64,000 nt of DNA from Enterobacteriaceae bacterium UBA7338 (GCA_002480085.1 DKPJ01000001.1:124001-188000); one strand, 5' to 3'. Positions 1 through 9,480 are shown, counted from the stretch's first letter. Notes: generated from the letters alone by a model not told the origin. Numbers and translations: made by a program.

Positions 1-3000
1 TGAGAGCGATTTGCTCTTGCCGTCGGTGCCGAGGATCTGCCGTTCTATCTGCAATACGTTCGATGACGGTGCTGGCGCGTACTGCGCGTAGCCGCTGGTA
101 TCGAGACGCAGCCAGAGCGGCGCGCTGCTGGTGTTGGTCACCTGCAGCGCCGCGAGGGTATCTGCCGTCAGCGGCAGCGTCCGGGCGCGATCGCCGCTGA
201 GCGCTTCCCCTGCGAGCGAGGTCTGCGCCTGCCAGCTGCCCGGACTAGCCGCCAGGGTTCTGCCCGCGAGGAAGAGCGCGTTGCTCTCCTGGGTCGAGAG
301 CCAGCGCTGACCGAACGCCTGCGCGGAGAGCGTGTGCAGCAGACGGCTTTGTTCGTTTGGCAGCAGGTTGTTCTCCTGTAACAGGGAGAGCATCAGGGCG
401 TTATCCCGAATGGCGCTGCCGTAGTCTGCCAGCCAGCGGGTATCATCCTGACGCGGCGTTTTTAACCCCAGCGCCACAGCCCGATCGCCGCGCTCACCGT
501 CGCCCATCAGCTTCAGGGCAATGCCCAGCTGCACCAGCGGTAACCCTGCTGCCGCCTGGTTATGGCGCTGCCAGATCTCACGCAGCGCCCCTAGCGGTGC
601 TTTCTGCTGCTGGGCCAGCACCAGTCCGGCGTAGGCCTGCACGGCAAACTTACTTGCCTGGCCGTCGTCGCTGTAGCGGATCGCCATCATGCCCGGGTCC
701 TGCAGGTAGCGCAGCAGGCGATTGTTGGCCTGAGTCAGCGCTTCGGCAGGAACGCTGTAGCCCTGCTGCCCGGCTCGTACCAGGAAGTCGGTAACGTAGG
801 CGGTAAGCCAGTACTCCTCCGGCCCGCCCTTATCCCAGAGCGCAAACCCGCCGTCGTCGCGCTGCATCTGCAGCAGGCGGGAGATGCCCGTATCTACCGC
901 GGCGCGGCGTTTCTCGTCGCTGTCACCGGCGATGCCCAGCGCCTTAAGCTGCGCGGCGTTGGTATAGAGTGACGGGAAGAGACCGCTGGCGGTCTGCTCC
1001 AGGCAGCCGTAAGGGTAGGCCTTCAGCTCGCGGATATAACGCGCCAGGTTCAGCGGCGGCTTCCCGCTTAGAAGCAGCTGCCCCTGCAGCGTGGCGGGAG
1101 CAAACCCTGCTACCAGATCGGCAGGTGCGATCCAGCTCTGGCCTGGGGCCAGCATCGTCCCGGCACTGACCGTCTGTGCAGGCCAGGCGGGACGCACGCC
1201 GATCTTCCACTGCTTGCGCTGTGGCGCAAAGGTCTCATTAGGCAGCGTCAGGCCGCTAATCTGGGCGCTGATTTCGCCATCGCCAAAGCCCTCTTTGGCA
1301 GCGATCGGTATGAAAATGGTGGTCCGCGCCTGAGGCGCAAGGCTCACCGGGGCGGGCTGCTGGCTTTGCAGATCCACCAGACCGCTGGCGGTGAGCGCGA
1401 CGTTCAGCGTCTGTGGAGCGTCGGTCAGGTTGGTGATATCCAGCGCCAGCCGGGTGCTGTCCCCGCTGGCAAGAAAGCGCGGCGTGTTCAGTTCGGCGAT
1501 CAGCGGCGCGGCAACCACAACCTTGCTTTCGGCGCTGCCGAACTCATCCTCGCTCCAGGCCTGGGCCATCACCCGCAGCTCGCCGTTGAAATCACCGATC
1601 GGCAGGGTCACAGTCCCTTCGCCGTGCTCATCCAGCGTCACCGGCTGCGCCTGCTGGGCGATGATGTTGACGTGGTTAACCGGCGGCTTCCCGCCCCGGT
1701 TCAGTTCGTCGCCGTCGCCGCCAAAGCGCAGCGTCGCCGCCCGGCCCTGGCCCTCAATCACCTGGCCGTAGATATCATAGATATCGGCCCCGTAGCGCTT
1801 CTGACCAAAGAAGGATTTCCACGGATCCGGCGTCACGTAGTCGGTAATATTGAGCACGCCGCTGTCTACTGCCGAGAGCAGCACGTTCACCTTTTTCGGC
1901 ATTTCGCCTGCGCTTACGCTGGCCTTGACCTTGACGGTCAGCGGCTGGTCAGGGCGCATCTTCTGCGGCCCGTCGAGGGTGACCGCCAGACGGCGGCTCT
2001 CATCGCCAAGCGGCAGGTGCAGCAGGCCAACCGCACGCTTCGGCGTGGCTGCGCGGGACTTATCGCCAGGACGCACCACCAGCGTGCTGAGGTAGAGATC
2101 GTGGCGCTGCCAGGCCTTATCCACCGGGATAGCCAGATCCAGCCCCTCTGCCGGAACGTCGATCTCCTGCCACCACAGCGGACCATCGCTGGACTCTACC
2201 ATCGCATAGCCCTTACCGGCAGCAGGGGCAGCAATATGCAGCTGAATAGTATCGCCTGGCTGATAGGCAGGCTTGTCGAGCTTCAGGGTGACGCGGTCAG
2301 GACGTGCCGCGCTGCCCCCTTCGTTGTTATCCTGCCAGCTGTAGCCCGCCCAGAAGCGCACGCTGCTGACGGTCTCGTCCGGCGCTTTCACCTCAAGACG
2401 GTAAGCGCCCCACTCCACCGGGAAACTGACCTTGCCGGTCTCATCCGCCGCCAGGTTGAGAGACTGTTCGCCCTCCACCAGATCTTTTTGATCGAACTGG
2501 GACTGCCAGCCATCGCTCTCGGACCAGTTCCAGTAGTAGTCGCGACGCTCGCGGATCAGCCGCACCTGCAGATCGTTCACCGCCTTTTTCACGCCGTTGG
2601 CATCAACATAGACAATGTCAAACCCGGCCTGGCTGTTCTCATCCACGGTGGGACGGTCAACGGTAGTATCGGTGCGGTAGTCGTAGACCGATTTTGCGGC
2701 AAACTGCGGACGGATGCCCGGCAGCGCGGCGGCAGGCCAGATAGCCTGCTCGGCGCGACGGGTCACCGGACGACCACCGGACTCCAGCAGGCTCGCCTGG
2801 AGGATCAGCTGCAACGGCGAATGGGCCTCCTGCCACTGGCTTTCGGTCGTCACTTCCCCGTGCCCTTTCTCGTCCAGGGTAACCTGTACCTCATCGAGGC
2901 TGCGGGAGAGATTCTCCTCAGCGATATTGCCGAACTGGAAGCCCGGCAGTGCGGGGACGGCCTCACGCAGCGGACGCAGGAACAGCTGCCCCTGCAACGT

Positions 3001-4554
3001 GTTGCCATTGGCGGGCGCGCCGTAGAGGTAGCGCCCCGTGACGTCGAAGCTGACGCTGTCGGCCATCGCCAGCGGCGCTTTTTGCGCGGTGAGGTTGAGC
3101 GCCATGCGCTCAGGCATAAAGTCTTCCACCTGGAAGCGCCACTGCGGGGACTGGTTATCGCCGGTATTGGCGCGAATATGCCACATGCCGGTTGGCGCAG
3201 CGGCGTCCAGCGTATAGGTAAACTGGTAGAGACCCTCCTCCTGCGGCTGGCTGACCACCGTGCGCACCACCTGGCCGTCCGGCTTCACCACCTCCAGCTT
3301 CACCGGCTGGGCGGGGAGCGGCTTGCCGTCCCGGTCGCGCAGCAGGGCGTTGAGGATCACCGTTTCGCCGGGGCGATAGAGATCGCGCGGGCCAAACATG
3401 AACAGCTGCTTGCTGTAGCCCGGCTCTCCTGCGATGGCAAACTCGGCCAGATCCAGCGCTGGCAGGGTTAAATCGAGCAGCGTGGTTTCGCCATCCTTGC
3501 GCGCCAGCAGCAGAGCCGCCTCTTTGTCGGTGTTCAACACCGCATGGCCTTTGGCGTCGCTGGTGGCCTGGGCCAGCGTCTGCCCCTTCTCATTGAGCAG
3601 CGTGACTTCAACGCCCTCACCCGCCGCGCCGTTCTCCAGGCCCTGGGTAAAGACATCCAGCTGATTGTGGTAGCGATGCACCGACAGGCCGATATTACTC
3701 AGGGTAAACAGCGTGGCGGCATTGCTGTAGCTGTAGTGCCCGGCCTGGTTCATGACGGCGATATAGACCCCCGCCTGCTGGAGCGGTTTGATCTCGGCCA
3801 GCGGCAGGAGCAGCTTCTCGCGGGTGTTGCGCGCGGGGTTAAGGTCAAAGCGCCCGGTATAGACCAGATCCGCCATCTTCAGCAGCGTATCGGACTCCCA
3901 GTTCGTCAGCGAGTTGCGGTACTCCCACTGGCTGACAAAAGCCGTCAGCGACTCGGGCTTCACGCGGTAGAAGTTAACGTCAACGTTATTGACGTTGAGC
4001 GCCATCACCGGCAGCCCCTCTACCACCTTGCCCGGCAGCAGCGAGCCTCGACTGGCAAAACCGACGCTCGGCTCCACGTCGCGGGTAGTAATGGTTTTTT
4101 CAAAGCTGCTGCCAAAGGTGGCCTTATTCAGCGCCACCAGCCCGCTATCAACGGAGACGATCAGCTCCCGGTTCGGCTCCAGATGGCGAAAGCGCAGCTC
4201 TTTCAGATTCGGGGCCAGCTCCCAGGCCCCGTCCAGCTTGCCGCTCTTCTTATCGACAAGGTGTACCGTCCGGGAGAAGTCCTGATCGGGGTCGAGAGGG
4301 ATATTAAAGGCAAGCACCAGCGTAGCCGCGCCATCCAGCTGGACCTCTGAGGCATCTTGCAGGATCAGGGACTTGCCTGCGCTCTGGGCGGCGAGCTTCT
4401 CCCGCTGGGCGCTGTCAACTTTCGCCACCGGCTTTGGGTCAGCCTCCGTGGCTTTGTTGACCGCCGCCTGGGGGGCGCCGCTGTTATCACAACCCGCTAA
4501 AAAAGAGGCGGCTACCAGCGCCATCGCAAGCGCAGTAAAACGTAACGGTTTCAT
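1..4554 (-). CDS. yfhM: Alpha-2-macroglobulin-like lipoprotein YfhM (3' end cut by window edge)
   Basis: Periplasmic, membrane-anchored alpha-2-macroglobulin homologue, thought to trap foreign proteases that breach the outer membrane. The start at 4554 gives a lipoprotein signal peptide (MKPLRF, hydrophobic core, lipobox LAGC) with the lipidated Cys at residue 22. The thioester motif CLEQ is intact at 994-1005 (Cys at residue 1184), preceded by YPYG, so this is the thioester-bearing class. 1518 codons lie in the window without interruption. The E. coli protein is about 1650 residues, so roughly 135 C-terminal residues are missing. In many enterobacteria the penicillin-binding protein gene pbpC lies downstream, beyond this edge. 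Identity is very secure. Confidence 0.96.
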   Translation of the reverse strand, partial: MKPLRFTALAMALVAASFLAGCDNSGAPQAAVNKATEADPKPVAKVDSAQREKLAAQSAGKSLILQDASEVQLDGAATLVLAFNIPLDPDQDFSRTVHLVDKKSGKLDGAWELAPNLKELRFRHLEPNRELIVSVDSGLVALNKATFGSSFEKTITTRDVEPSVGFASRGSLLPGKVVEGLPVMALNVNNVDVNFYRVKPESLTAFVSQWEYRNSLTNWESDTLLKMADLVYTGRFDLNPARNTREKLLLPLAEIKPLQQAGVYIAVMNQAGHYSYSNAATLFTLSNIGLSVHRYHNQLDVFTQGLENGAAGEGVEVTLLNEKGQTLAQATSDAKGHAVLNTDKEAALLLARKDGETTLLDLTLPALDLAEFAIAGEPGYSKQLFMFGPRDLYRPGETVILNALLRDRDGKPLPAQPVKLEVVKPDGQVVRTVVSQPQEEGLYQFTYTLDAAAPTGMWHIRANTGDNQSPQWRFQVEDFMPERMALNLTAQKAPLAMADSVSFDVTGRYLYGAPANGNTLQGQLFLRPLREAVPALPGFQFGNIAEENLSRSLDEVQVTLDEKGHGEVTTESQWQEAHSPLQLILQASLLESGGRPVTRRAEQAIWPAAALPGIRPQFAAKSVYDYRTDTTVDRPTVDENSQAGFDIVYVDANGVKKAVNDLQVRLIRERRDYYWNWSESDGWQSQFDQKDLVEGEQSLNLAADETGKVSFPVEWGAYRLEVKAPDETVSSVRFWAGYSWQDNNEGGSAARPDRVTLKLDKPAYQPGDTIQLHIAAPAAGKGYAMVESSDGPLWWQEIDVPAEGLDLAIPVDKAWQRHDLYLSTLVVRPGDKSRAATPKRAVGLLHLPLGDESRRLAVTLDGPQKMRPDQPLTVKVKASVSAGEMPKKVNVLLSAVDSGVLNITDYVTPDPWKSFFGQKRYGADIYDIYGQVIEGQGRAATLRFGGDGDELNRGGKPPVNHVNIIAQQAQPVTLDEHGEGTVTLPIGDFNGELRVMAQAWSEDEFGSAESKVVVAAPLIAELNTPRFLASGDSTRLALDITNLTDAPQTLNVALTASGLVDLQSQQPAPVSLAPQARTTIFIPIAAKEGFGDGEISAQISGLTLPNETFAPQRKQWKIGVRPAWPAQTVSAGTMLAPGQSWIAPADLVAGFAPATLQGQLLLSGKPPLNLARYIRELKAYPYGCLEQTASGLFPSLYTNAAQLKALGIAGDSDEKRRAAVDTGISRLLQMQRDDGGFALWDKGGPEEYWLTAYVTDFLVRAGQQGYSVPAEALTQANNRLLRYLQDPGMMAIRYSDDGQASKFAVQAYAGLVLAQQQKAPLGALREIWQRHNQAAAGLPLVQLGIALKLMGDGERGDRAVALGLKTPRQDDTRWLADYGSAIRDNALMLSLLQENNLLPNEQSRLLHTLSAQAFGQRWLSTQESNALFLAGRTLAASPGSWQAQTSLAGEALSGDRARTLPLTADTLAALQVTNTSSAPLWLRLDTSGYAQYAPAPSSNVLQIERQILGTDGKSKSLS

Positions 4555-4695
4555 TCCTTTATCCCTGCCGTTGTTCGAGAGTCAGCCCTATTATGCGCCA
4601 GTTTTTGTACAAGCAAAAAGAGAATGCAAACTCTGGAAAGCGGCTCGCAATCTTTGCCTGCTGGCAGGTCCGACTGTTACGCCGATCACACCCCA

Positions 4696-4780
4696 TAACG
4701 TTACATGTTACGTTGGCCGTCATTTGTTTTTAAAACAAGAAGATAGCTGGCCTGAAACCGCTTAGCGCTGCTAACGTTAC
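4696..4780. promoter_or_regulatory. Repeated TAACGTTAC motif upstream of the alpha-glucoside PTS genes
   Basis: The 9-mer TAACGTTAC occurs at 4696-4704 and again at 4772-4780, and its first eight bases form a palindrome. Both copies lie in the 270-bp gap between divergent yfhM and the PTS gene, where a regulator of the PTS genes would bind. The RpiR-family protein encoded at 8689 is the obvious candidate. The operator role is inferred only from repetition and position. Confidence 0.3.
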
Positions 4781-4824
4781 TCTGTTATCGCACCTCCGTG
4801 CGCGGTTCATAATGAGAGAAGACG

Positions 4825-6369
4825 ATGAAAAGAGCCGTTAATGCCCTACAAAATTTTGGTAAGTCCCTTTATGGTCCGGTACTGATTTTACCCATCGTCG
4901 GCCTGTTCATTGCCTTTGGTAATCTGTTGGGCAACGGCAATCTGGCGGAGTACCTGCCCTTCCTCGGCTACCCCTTTATTCAGAGCCTCGGCCAGCTGAT
5001 GGCCAAATCGGCGGTATCGGTACTGGTGAACCTGGCGCTGGTCTTCGCCGTGGGTATTCCTGTCGGTCTGGCCGCGCGCGATAAGGGCTACGCGGCGCTA
5101 ATCGGCCTCGTCACCTTCGTGGTCTTTATCAACGCCATGAACGTCACCCTGAGCCTGCAGGGCGAGCTGGCGGCAGCGGATCAGATGAAAGCTGCCGGGC
5201 AGAGCATGGTGCTGGGCGTTCAGGTACTGGAGATGGGCGTCTTTGCCGGGATCCTCACCGGTGCGCTCTCTGGCTACCTCTATAACAAATACTCCGGGGT
5301 CCAGTTCTCTGGCGCGATGGCGGTCTACTCCGGCCACTGCTTCGTGGCAATCATTATGCTGCCGGTTTCGATGCTGCTCGGCGTGATCATGAGCGAGCTG
5401 TGGCCCTTTGCTCAGCAGGGGATCAGCGCGGCGGCGCTGGCGATTAAGGGCGCGGGGCCGTTTGGCGTGGCGGTGTACGGTTTTCTGGAGCGCATTCTGG
5501 TTCCCACCGGCCTGCATCACCTGGTCTACACTCCGTTTCTCTATACCGAACTGGGGGGCACGGCAGAGGTCTGCGGCCAGACCTATCAGGGCGCGCGCAA
5601 TATCTACTTTGCCGAAATGGCCTGCCCCTCCGTGCATCAGCTGAGCAGCACCGTGGTATGGGACGCCCGCGGCATCAGCAAGATGTTTGGCCTGCCCGCC
5701 GCCGCGCTGGCGATGTACATGACCGCCAAACCCGAGCGCAAAGCGGCGGCCAAGGCAATTCTGATCCCGGCGGCGCTGACCTCTCTGCTGGTGGGCGTCA
5801 CCGAGCCGATTGAGTTCTCATTTCTCTTCGTCGCTCCGCTGCTGTTCGTGGTACATGCGGTGCTGACCGGTATCGGCATGATGCTCTTCTATCTGCTTGG
5901 GGTCCACGCCATCGGCGCGAACGGCATTATTGATTTCATCGTCTATAACCTGCCGCTCGGCACCGAAAAATCCAACTGGCCGATGTATATCGTGGTCGGC
6001 CTGATTATGTTCACCCTCTACTTTGTCATCTTCCGCTTCCTGATCCTGCGCTTCGATATGAAGACGCCGGGCCGCGAGGATGAAGACCAGGAGACCCGCC
6101 TCTACAGCAAACAGGAGTACCAGGCGAAAGGGACCAACGACGGCCTGGGCGAGGCGATCGTCGCCGGGCTGGGCGGCCGCGACAACGTTGAGGTGGTGGA
6201 TAACTGCTATACCCGCCTGCGCGTAACGGTGAAAGACGTGGCGATTATCGACGAGCCACGCCTGAAGGCCACCGGCGCGAAGGGGGTGATCAAACAAGGC
6301 AATAACGTTCAGGTGGTCTACGGGCTGCACGTCAAAAAAATGCGAGAGGCCGTTGAGGCGTATCTTTGA
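4825..6369 (+). CDS. PTS alpha-glucoside transporter subunit IICB
   Basis: Inner-membrane sugar permease fused to its phosphotransfer domain, 514 residues. The N-terminal IIC part (about residues 1-410) has many hydrophobic helices and the VTEPIEF motif of the glucose-superfamily IIC domain. The C-terminal IIB domain (about 435-514) has its phospho-Cys at residue 461 in DNCYTRLRV. No IIA domain is fused or encoded nearby, so phosphate probably comes from the general EIIA-Glc (Crr). The closest relatives I recognise are GlvC/AglA/MalP-type maltose and alpha-glucoside permeases. The next gene encodes a 6-phospho-alpha-glucosidase, which supports uptake of maltose-like or sucrose-isomer disaccharides. 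The exact sugar is not determinable. Confidence 0.88.
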   Translation: MKRAVNALQNFGKSLYGPVLILPIVGLFIAFGNLLGNGNLAEYLPFLGYPFIQSLGQLMAKSAVSVLVNLALVFAVGIPVGLAARDKGYAALIGLVTFVVFINAMNVTLSLQGELAAADQMKAAGQSMVLGVQVLEMGVFAGILTGALSGYLYNKYSGVQFSGAMAVYSGHCFVAIIMLPVSMLLGVIMSELWPFAQQGISAAALAIKGAGPFGVAVYGFLERILVPTGLHHLVYTPFLYTELGGTAEVCGQTYQGARNIYFAEMACPSVHQLSSTVVWDARGISKMFGLPAAALAMYMTAKPERKAAAKAILIPAALTSLLVGVTEPIEFSFLFVAPLLFVVHAVLTGIGMMLFYLLGVHAIGANGIIDFIVYNLPLGTEKSNWPMYIVVGLIMFTLYFVIFRFLILRFDMKTPGREDEDQETRLYSKQEYQAKGTNDGLGEAIVAGLGGRDNVEVVDNCYTRLRVTVKDVAIIDEPRLKATGAKGVIKQGNNVQVVYGLHVKKMREAVEAYL

Positions 6370-6380
6370 AGGAGGCACAC

Positions 6381-7742
6381 ATGCTTACCCCCCCATTTAT
6401 CCTGTCCATCGCCGGCGGCGGCAGTACCTATACGCCAGGCATCGTCAAAAGCCTGATGGTGCGGCTGGAGGATTTCCCGCTGGCGGAGATCCGCCTCTAT
6501 GATATTGATGAGGCACGCCAGCGCACCCTCGCCCCGGTGGTGGAGAAGGTGATCCGCGACCACAGCGACACGATTAAATTTACCGTCACCAGCGACGCCG
6601 AGACCGCCTTCAGCGGGGCGCACTTTATCTTCGCCCAAATGCGCGTCGGCCAGTACAAAATGCGCGAGCAGGATGAGAAGATCCCCCTGCGTCACGGCGT
6701 GGTGGGTCAGGAGACCTGCGGGCCAGGCGGCCTGGCCTACGGCCTGCGCACCATTCTGCCGATGGTAGAGCTTATCGACCTGGTAGAGCAGTACGCGGAT
6801 AAAAAGGCGTGGATTGTGAACTACTCCAACCCGGCGGCGATCGTGGCCGAGGGGGTACGTCGCCTGCGCCCTAACGCCCGGGTGCTTAATATCTGCGATA
6901 TGCCGGTGGCGGCGATGCGTAACATCGGGGCCATTCTCGGGGTCGATCGTCACAAATTACAGGTGGACTACTTTGGCCTGAACCACTTCGGCTGGTTTAC
7001 CCGCATCCTGGTGGACGGCGAGGATCGCCTGCCCGAGGTACGCCGTCACGTGGCGCAGTTTGGCCTGCTGACCGAGGACGCCTCTAAGACCGACCCGCAG
7101 CACGCCGATCCCTCCTGGGTGAAGACCTGGCGCAACATCAAGCCGATTATGGATCACTTCCCGGAGTATCTGCCGAATCCCTATCTGCAGTACTACCTGA
7201 TGCCGAACCAGATTGTGGAGCATCAGGATCCACACCTGACCCGCGCTAACGAAGTGATGAACGGCCGCGAGAAGAAGCTGTTCGCCGCCGCCGAAGAGTA
7301 CCAGCGCACCGGGATCCTGCCGGATGCCTTCCACGTTGGAGTTCATGGGGCGTTTATCGTGGATGTCGCCTGCTCGCTGGCCTTCGACCTGCGCCAGCGC
7401 CATCTGGTGATTGTCGAGAACAAGGGAGCCATCGCCAACCTGCCCTACGATGCGATGGTGGAGGTTCCGGCCTACATTACCGCCAACGGGCCTGAGCCGG
7501 TGCGCATGGGGAGTGTTCCGCTGTTTCACCAGACCCTGCTGATGCAGCAGCTGGCCTCTGAACAGCTGCTGGTGGAGGCAACCATAGAGGGCAGCTATGA
7601 GAAAGCCCTCCAGGCCTTCACGCTAAACCGCACCGTGCCGACGATGCAGCATGCGAAGGCGATCCTCGACGATATGATCGAGGCCAACCGCGACTACTGG
7701 CCGCAGCTGCAAAAAGCCTGGCAGGACGGAGAATCCGTATAA
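6381..7742 (+). CDS. 6-phospho-alpha-glucosidase, glycosyl hydrolase family 4
   Basis: Cytoplasmic NAD(+)- and Mn(2+)-dependent GH4 enzyme that hydrolyses the phosphorylated disaccharide delivered by the upstream PTS. Residues 6-16 hold the Rossmann motif AGGGSTYTPG. The metal ligands are visible as Cys172 in CDMP and His202 in GLNHFGW. CDMP is the form typical of phospho-alpha-glucosidases; phospho-beta-glucosidases usually have CNVP. The ATG at 6381 is chosen because GGAGG (6371-6375) sits five bases upstream. A TTG at 6366 overlapping the IICB stop is in frame but poorly placed. Length (453 residues) is close to GlvA/AglB. Translation is probably coupled to the IICB gene, which ends 11 bases upstream. 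Confidence 0.92.
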   Translation: MLTPPFILSIAGGGSTYTPGIVKSLMVRLEDFPLAEIRLYDIDEARQRTLAPVVEKVIRDHSDTIKFTVTSDAETAFSGAHFIFAQMRVGQYKMREQDEKIPLRHGVVGQETCGPGGLAYGLRTILPMVELIDLVEQYADKKAWIVNYSNPAAIVAEGVRRLRPNARVLNICDMPVAAMRNIGAILGVDRHKLQVDYFGLNHFGWFTRILVDGEDRLPEVRRHVAQFGLLTEDASKTDPQHADPSWVKTWRNIKPIMDHFPEYLPNPYLQYYLMPNQIVEHQDPHLTRANEVMNGREKKLFAAAEEYQRTGILPDAFHVGVHGAFIVDVACSLAFDLRQRHLVIVENKGAIANLPYDAMVEVPAYITANGPEPVRMGSVPLFHQTLLMQQLASEQLLVEATIEGSYEKALQAFTLNRTVPTMQHAKAILDDMIEANRDYWPQLQKAWQDGESV

Positions 7743-7779
7743 ATTTCTGAAGCCTGCTCGCGGCGTTGAGAGGGTAAAC

Positions 7780-7807
7780 TTGTCGGTGTGGGAAAAAACA
7801 CCGACAA
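7780..7807. terminator. Perfect 10-bp hairpin between the glucosidase gene and sseA
   Basis: TTGTCGGTGT (7780-7789) and ACACCGACAA (7798-7807) are perfect inverse complements around an 8-base loop GGGAAAAA. It may terminate the PTS operon, but no clear U-run follows (TCCTTTAG), so a weak or Rho-assisted terminator or a protein-binding palindrome is equally possible. Confidence 0.45.
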
Positions 7808-7843
7808 TCCTTTAGTCAATACATTAAAGGAGGCCCACCTGCT

Positions 7844-8686
7844 ATGACTACCTCATTCTTTGTTGCTGCCGACTGGCTGATTGAACACGGCGACTCCCCG
7901 GACGTACAGATTATTGATGCGCGCATGGCTCCCCCAGGGCAAGAGCACCGTGATATGCGCGGCGAGTACCGCGCCGGGCATCTTCCGGGCGCGGTCTTTT
8001 TTGATATCGAGGCCCTCTCAGACCACACCTCTCCTCTGCCCCACATGATGCCGCGCCCGGAGGCCTTCGCCGTGGCCATGCGCGAGCTGGGGATCGGCAG
8101 CGACAGGCATCTGGTTATCTACGACGAAGGGGACCTCTTCTCTGCCCCCCGTGCGTGGTGGATGCTCAAAGCCTTTGGCGTGGAGCAGGTCTCGATTCTG
8201 GCAGGCGGCCTGGCCGGCTGGCAGCGCGACGAGCTGCCGCTCCAGCAGGGGGATGTGACGCTGCCCGAAGCTGAATTTGAGGCTCACTTTGATGCCGATC
8301 GCGTGAAGCGCCTGACCGACGTGCTGCTGATTAGCCATGAGAAAACTGCCCAGCTGGTGGATGCCCGCCCTGCCCCGCGCTTCAACGCCGAGGCGGATGA
8401 GCCGCGTCCGGGGCTGAGACGCGGGCATATTCCTGGGGCGCTGAACGTGCCGTGGGGGGATCTGGTGTTTGAGGGCGAGCTAAAGACCACCGACGAGCTG
8501 AGCGCCGTTTTTGCCCGTCAGGGTGTCGATCTCAACAAGCCGATCGTGGTGAGCTGCGGCTCCGGGGTTACCGCTGCCGTGGTCGCGCTGGCGCTGGAGA
8601 CGCTGGGCGTTGAGGGCGTTAAGCTGTACGACGGCTCATGGAGTGAATGGGGCGCGCGGGACGATCTGCCCGTTGAACCGGCCTGA
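7844..8686 (+). CDS. sseA: 3-mercaptopyruvate sulfurtransferase
   Basis: Tandem rhodanese-fold enzyme that moves sulfur from 3-mercaptopyruvate to thiol acceptors or cyanide in the cytoplasm. It has 280 residues with an inactive N-terminal rhodanese domain (about 1-145) and a catalytic C-terminal domain. The active-site loop is CGSGVTA with Cys238, the loop that marks mercaptopyruvate over thiosulfate enzymes. A strong Shine-Dalgarno AAAGGAGG precedes the ATG. In E. coli sseA lies near yfhM and sseB without PTS genes beside it. Here it is wedged between the alpha-glucoside genes and an RpiR gene that starts two bases after its stop. Confidence 0.97.
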   Translation: MTTSFFVAADWLIEHGDSPDVQIIDARMAPPGQEHRDMRGEYRAGHLPGAVFFDIEALSDHTSPLPHMMPRPEAFAVAMRELGIGSDRHLVIYDEGDLFSAPRAWWMLKAFGVEQVSILAGGLAGWQRDELPLQQGDVTLPEAEFEAHFDADRVKRLTDVLLISHEKTAQLVDARPAPRFNAEADEPRPGLRRGHIPGALNVPWGDLVFEGELKTTDELSAVFARQGVDLNKPIVVSCGSGVTAAVVALALETLGVEGVKLYDGSWSEWGARDDLPVEPA

Positions 8687-8688
8687 GC

Positions 8689-9459
8689 ATGGACAACCGC
8701 CTTGCGCCGCTGCTGTCGCGCGGCGAGTCGCTGACCCGCGCGGAGTACCGTGTGCTGGCGCATCTGACCGCCCACCCGCTGCTGGTGGGCAACATCACGG
8801 TGCGCGAGCTGGCGCAGGAGACCTTCGTCTCTACCGCCACCATCATGCGCCTGTGTCAGAAGCTGGGCTTCAGCGGCTACAGCGAGCTGATCTGGTACTG
8901 TAAGCAGCTACTCACCGATACGCCGCACATCGCGGTTCCGGCGGGTGAAGCCGCCGATCTCTCGCTGCGGTTTAACCAGTTTATTGCTAACTATCAGCAG
9001 ACCTTTCGCTGGGCGACGGAGGAGAAGCGCCGCTACTTCGCCACCCTACTGCGTGAGAAAGAGAGCTTTTTTCTCTACGGGGCGGGCTTCTCCTATCTCT
9101 TTGCGGAGTATCTCACTAAGAAGTTACAGGTGCTGGGCAAGACGGCGTTTATCTCCGGGCCGGGGGACAGCCGTAATATTTTCCTCAGCAACGCCGCTCG
9201 CTATGAGGTGTTTATTGCCGTCTCTCGCAGCGGTGAGACGGAGCAGGTGCTGGATAAAGCGCGGATCGCCAAAAACGTCGGCATGACCATCGTCGCTTTT
9301 ACCCGCGCCTCGGCGAATACCCTGGCGGGCATGGCGGATCTCCATTTCGGACTGTATGACGAGGCGGTGCATTTTGCTGCCGAAGCCGCAGGGGTGACCT
9401 CGTTCGAGTCGAATCTGGTGCTGCTGATGGATCTGCTGCTGCTGGAGGCAACGGGGTGA
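8689..9459 (+). CDS. RpiR-family transcriptional regulator (HTH plus SIS domain)
   Basis: 256 residues. The N-terminal RpiR-type helix-turn-helix spans roughly residues 1-75 (VRELAQETFVSTATIMRLCQKLGFSGYSEL). A SIS sugar-phosphate-binding domain covers about 110-250, with GAGFSYLFAEYL and VSRSGETEQV motifs. Family members sense phosphosugars and usually control neighbouring sugar genes, so the PTS/GH4 pair at 4825-7742 is the likely target, probably as repressor or activator responding to a disaccharide 6-phosphate. It starts two bases after the sseA stop and is probably translated from a shared transcript. GlvR-type regulators of related operons are also RpiR proteins. The target is inferred from context. 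Confidence 0.85.
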   Translation: MDNRLAPLLSRGESLTRAEYRVLAHLTAHPLLVGNITVRELAQETFVSTATIMRLCQKLGFSGYSELIWYCKQLLTDTPHIAVPAGEAADLSLRFNQFIANYQQTFRWATEEKRRYFATLLREKESFFLYGAGFSYLFAEYLTKKLQVLGKTAFISGPGDSRNIFLSNAARYEVFIAVSRSGETEQVLDKARIAKNVGMTIVAFTRASANTLAGMADLHFGLYDEAVHFAAEAAGVTSFESNLVLLMDLLLLEATG

Positions 9460-9472
9460 ACGCTCACCCCGT
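9451..9472. terminator. Hairpin spanning the RpiR stop codon
   Basis: ACGGGGTGA (9451-9459, including the stop codon) pairs perfectly with TCACCCCGT (9464-9472) around a 4-base loop. It sits between convergent rpiR-type and sseB genes and may end transcription from either side. No U-tract is evident, so the assignment is tentative. Confidence 0.4.
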
Positions 9473-9480
9473 TACGGGGA

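Noticed and set aside
1366..3471. Long open plus-strand frame of about 700 codons opposite yfhM
   Set aside because: Lies entirely antisense to a conserved gene in high-GC sequence, has low-complexity composition and no recognisable domain; a shadow frame.
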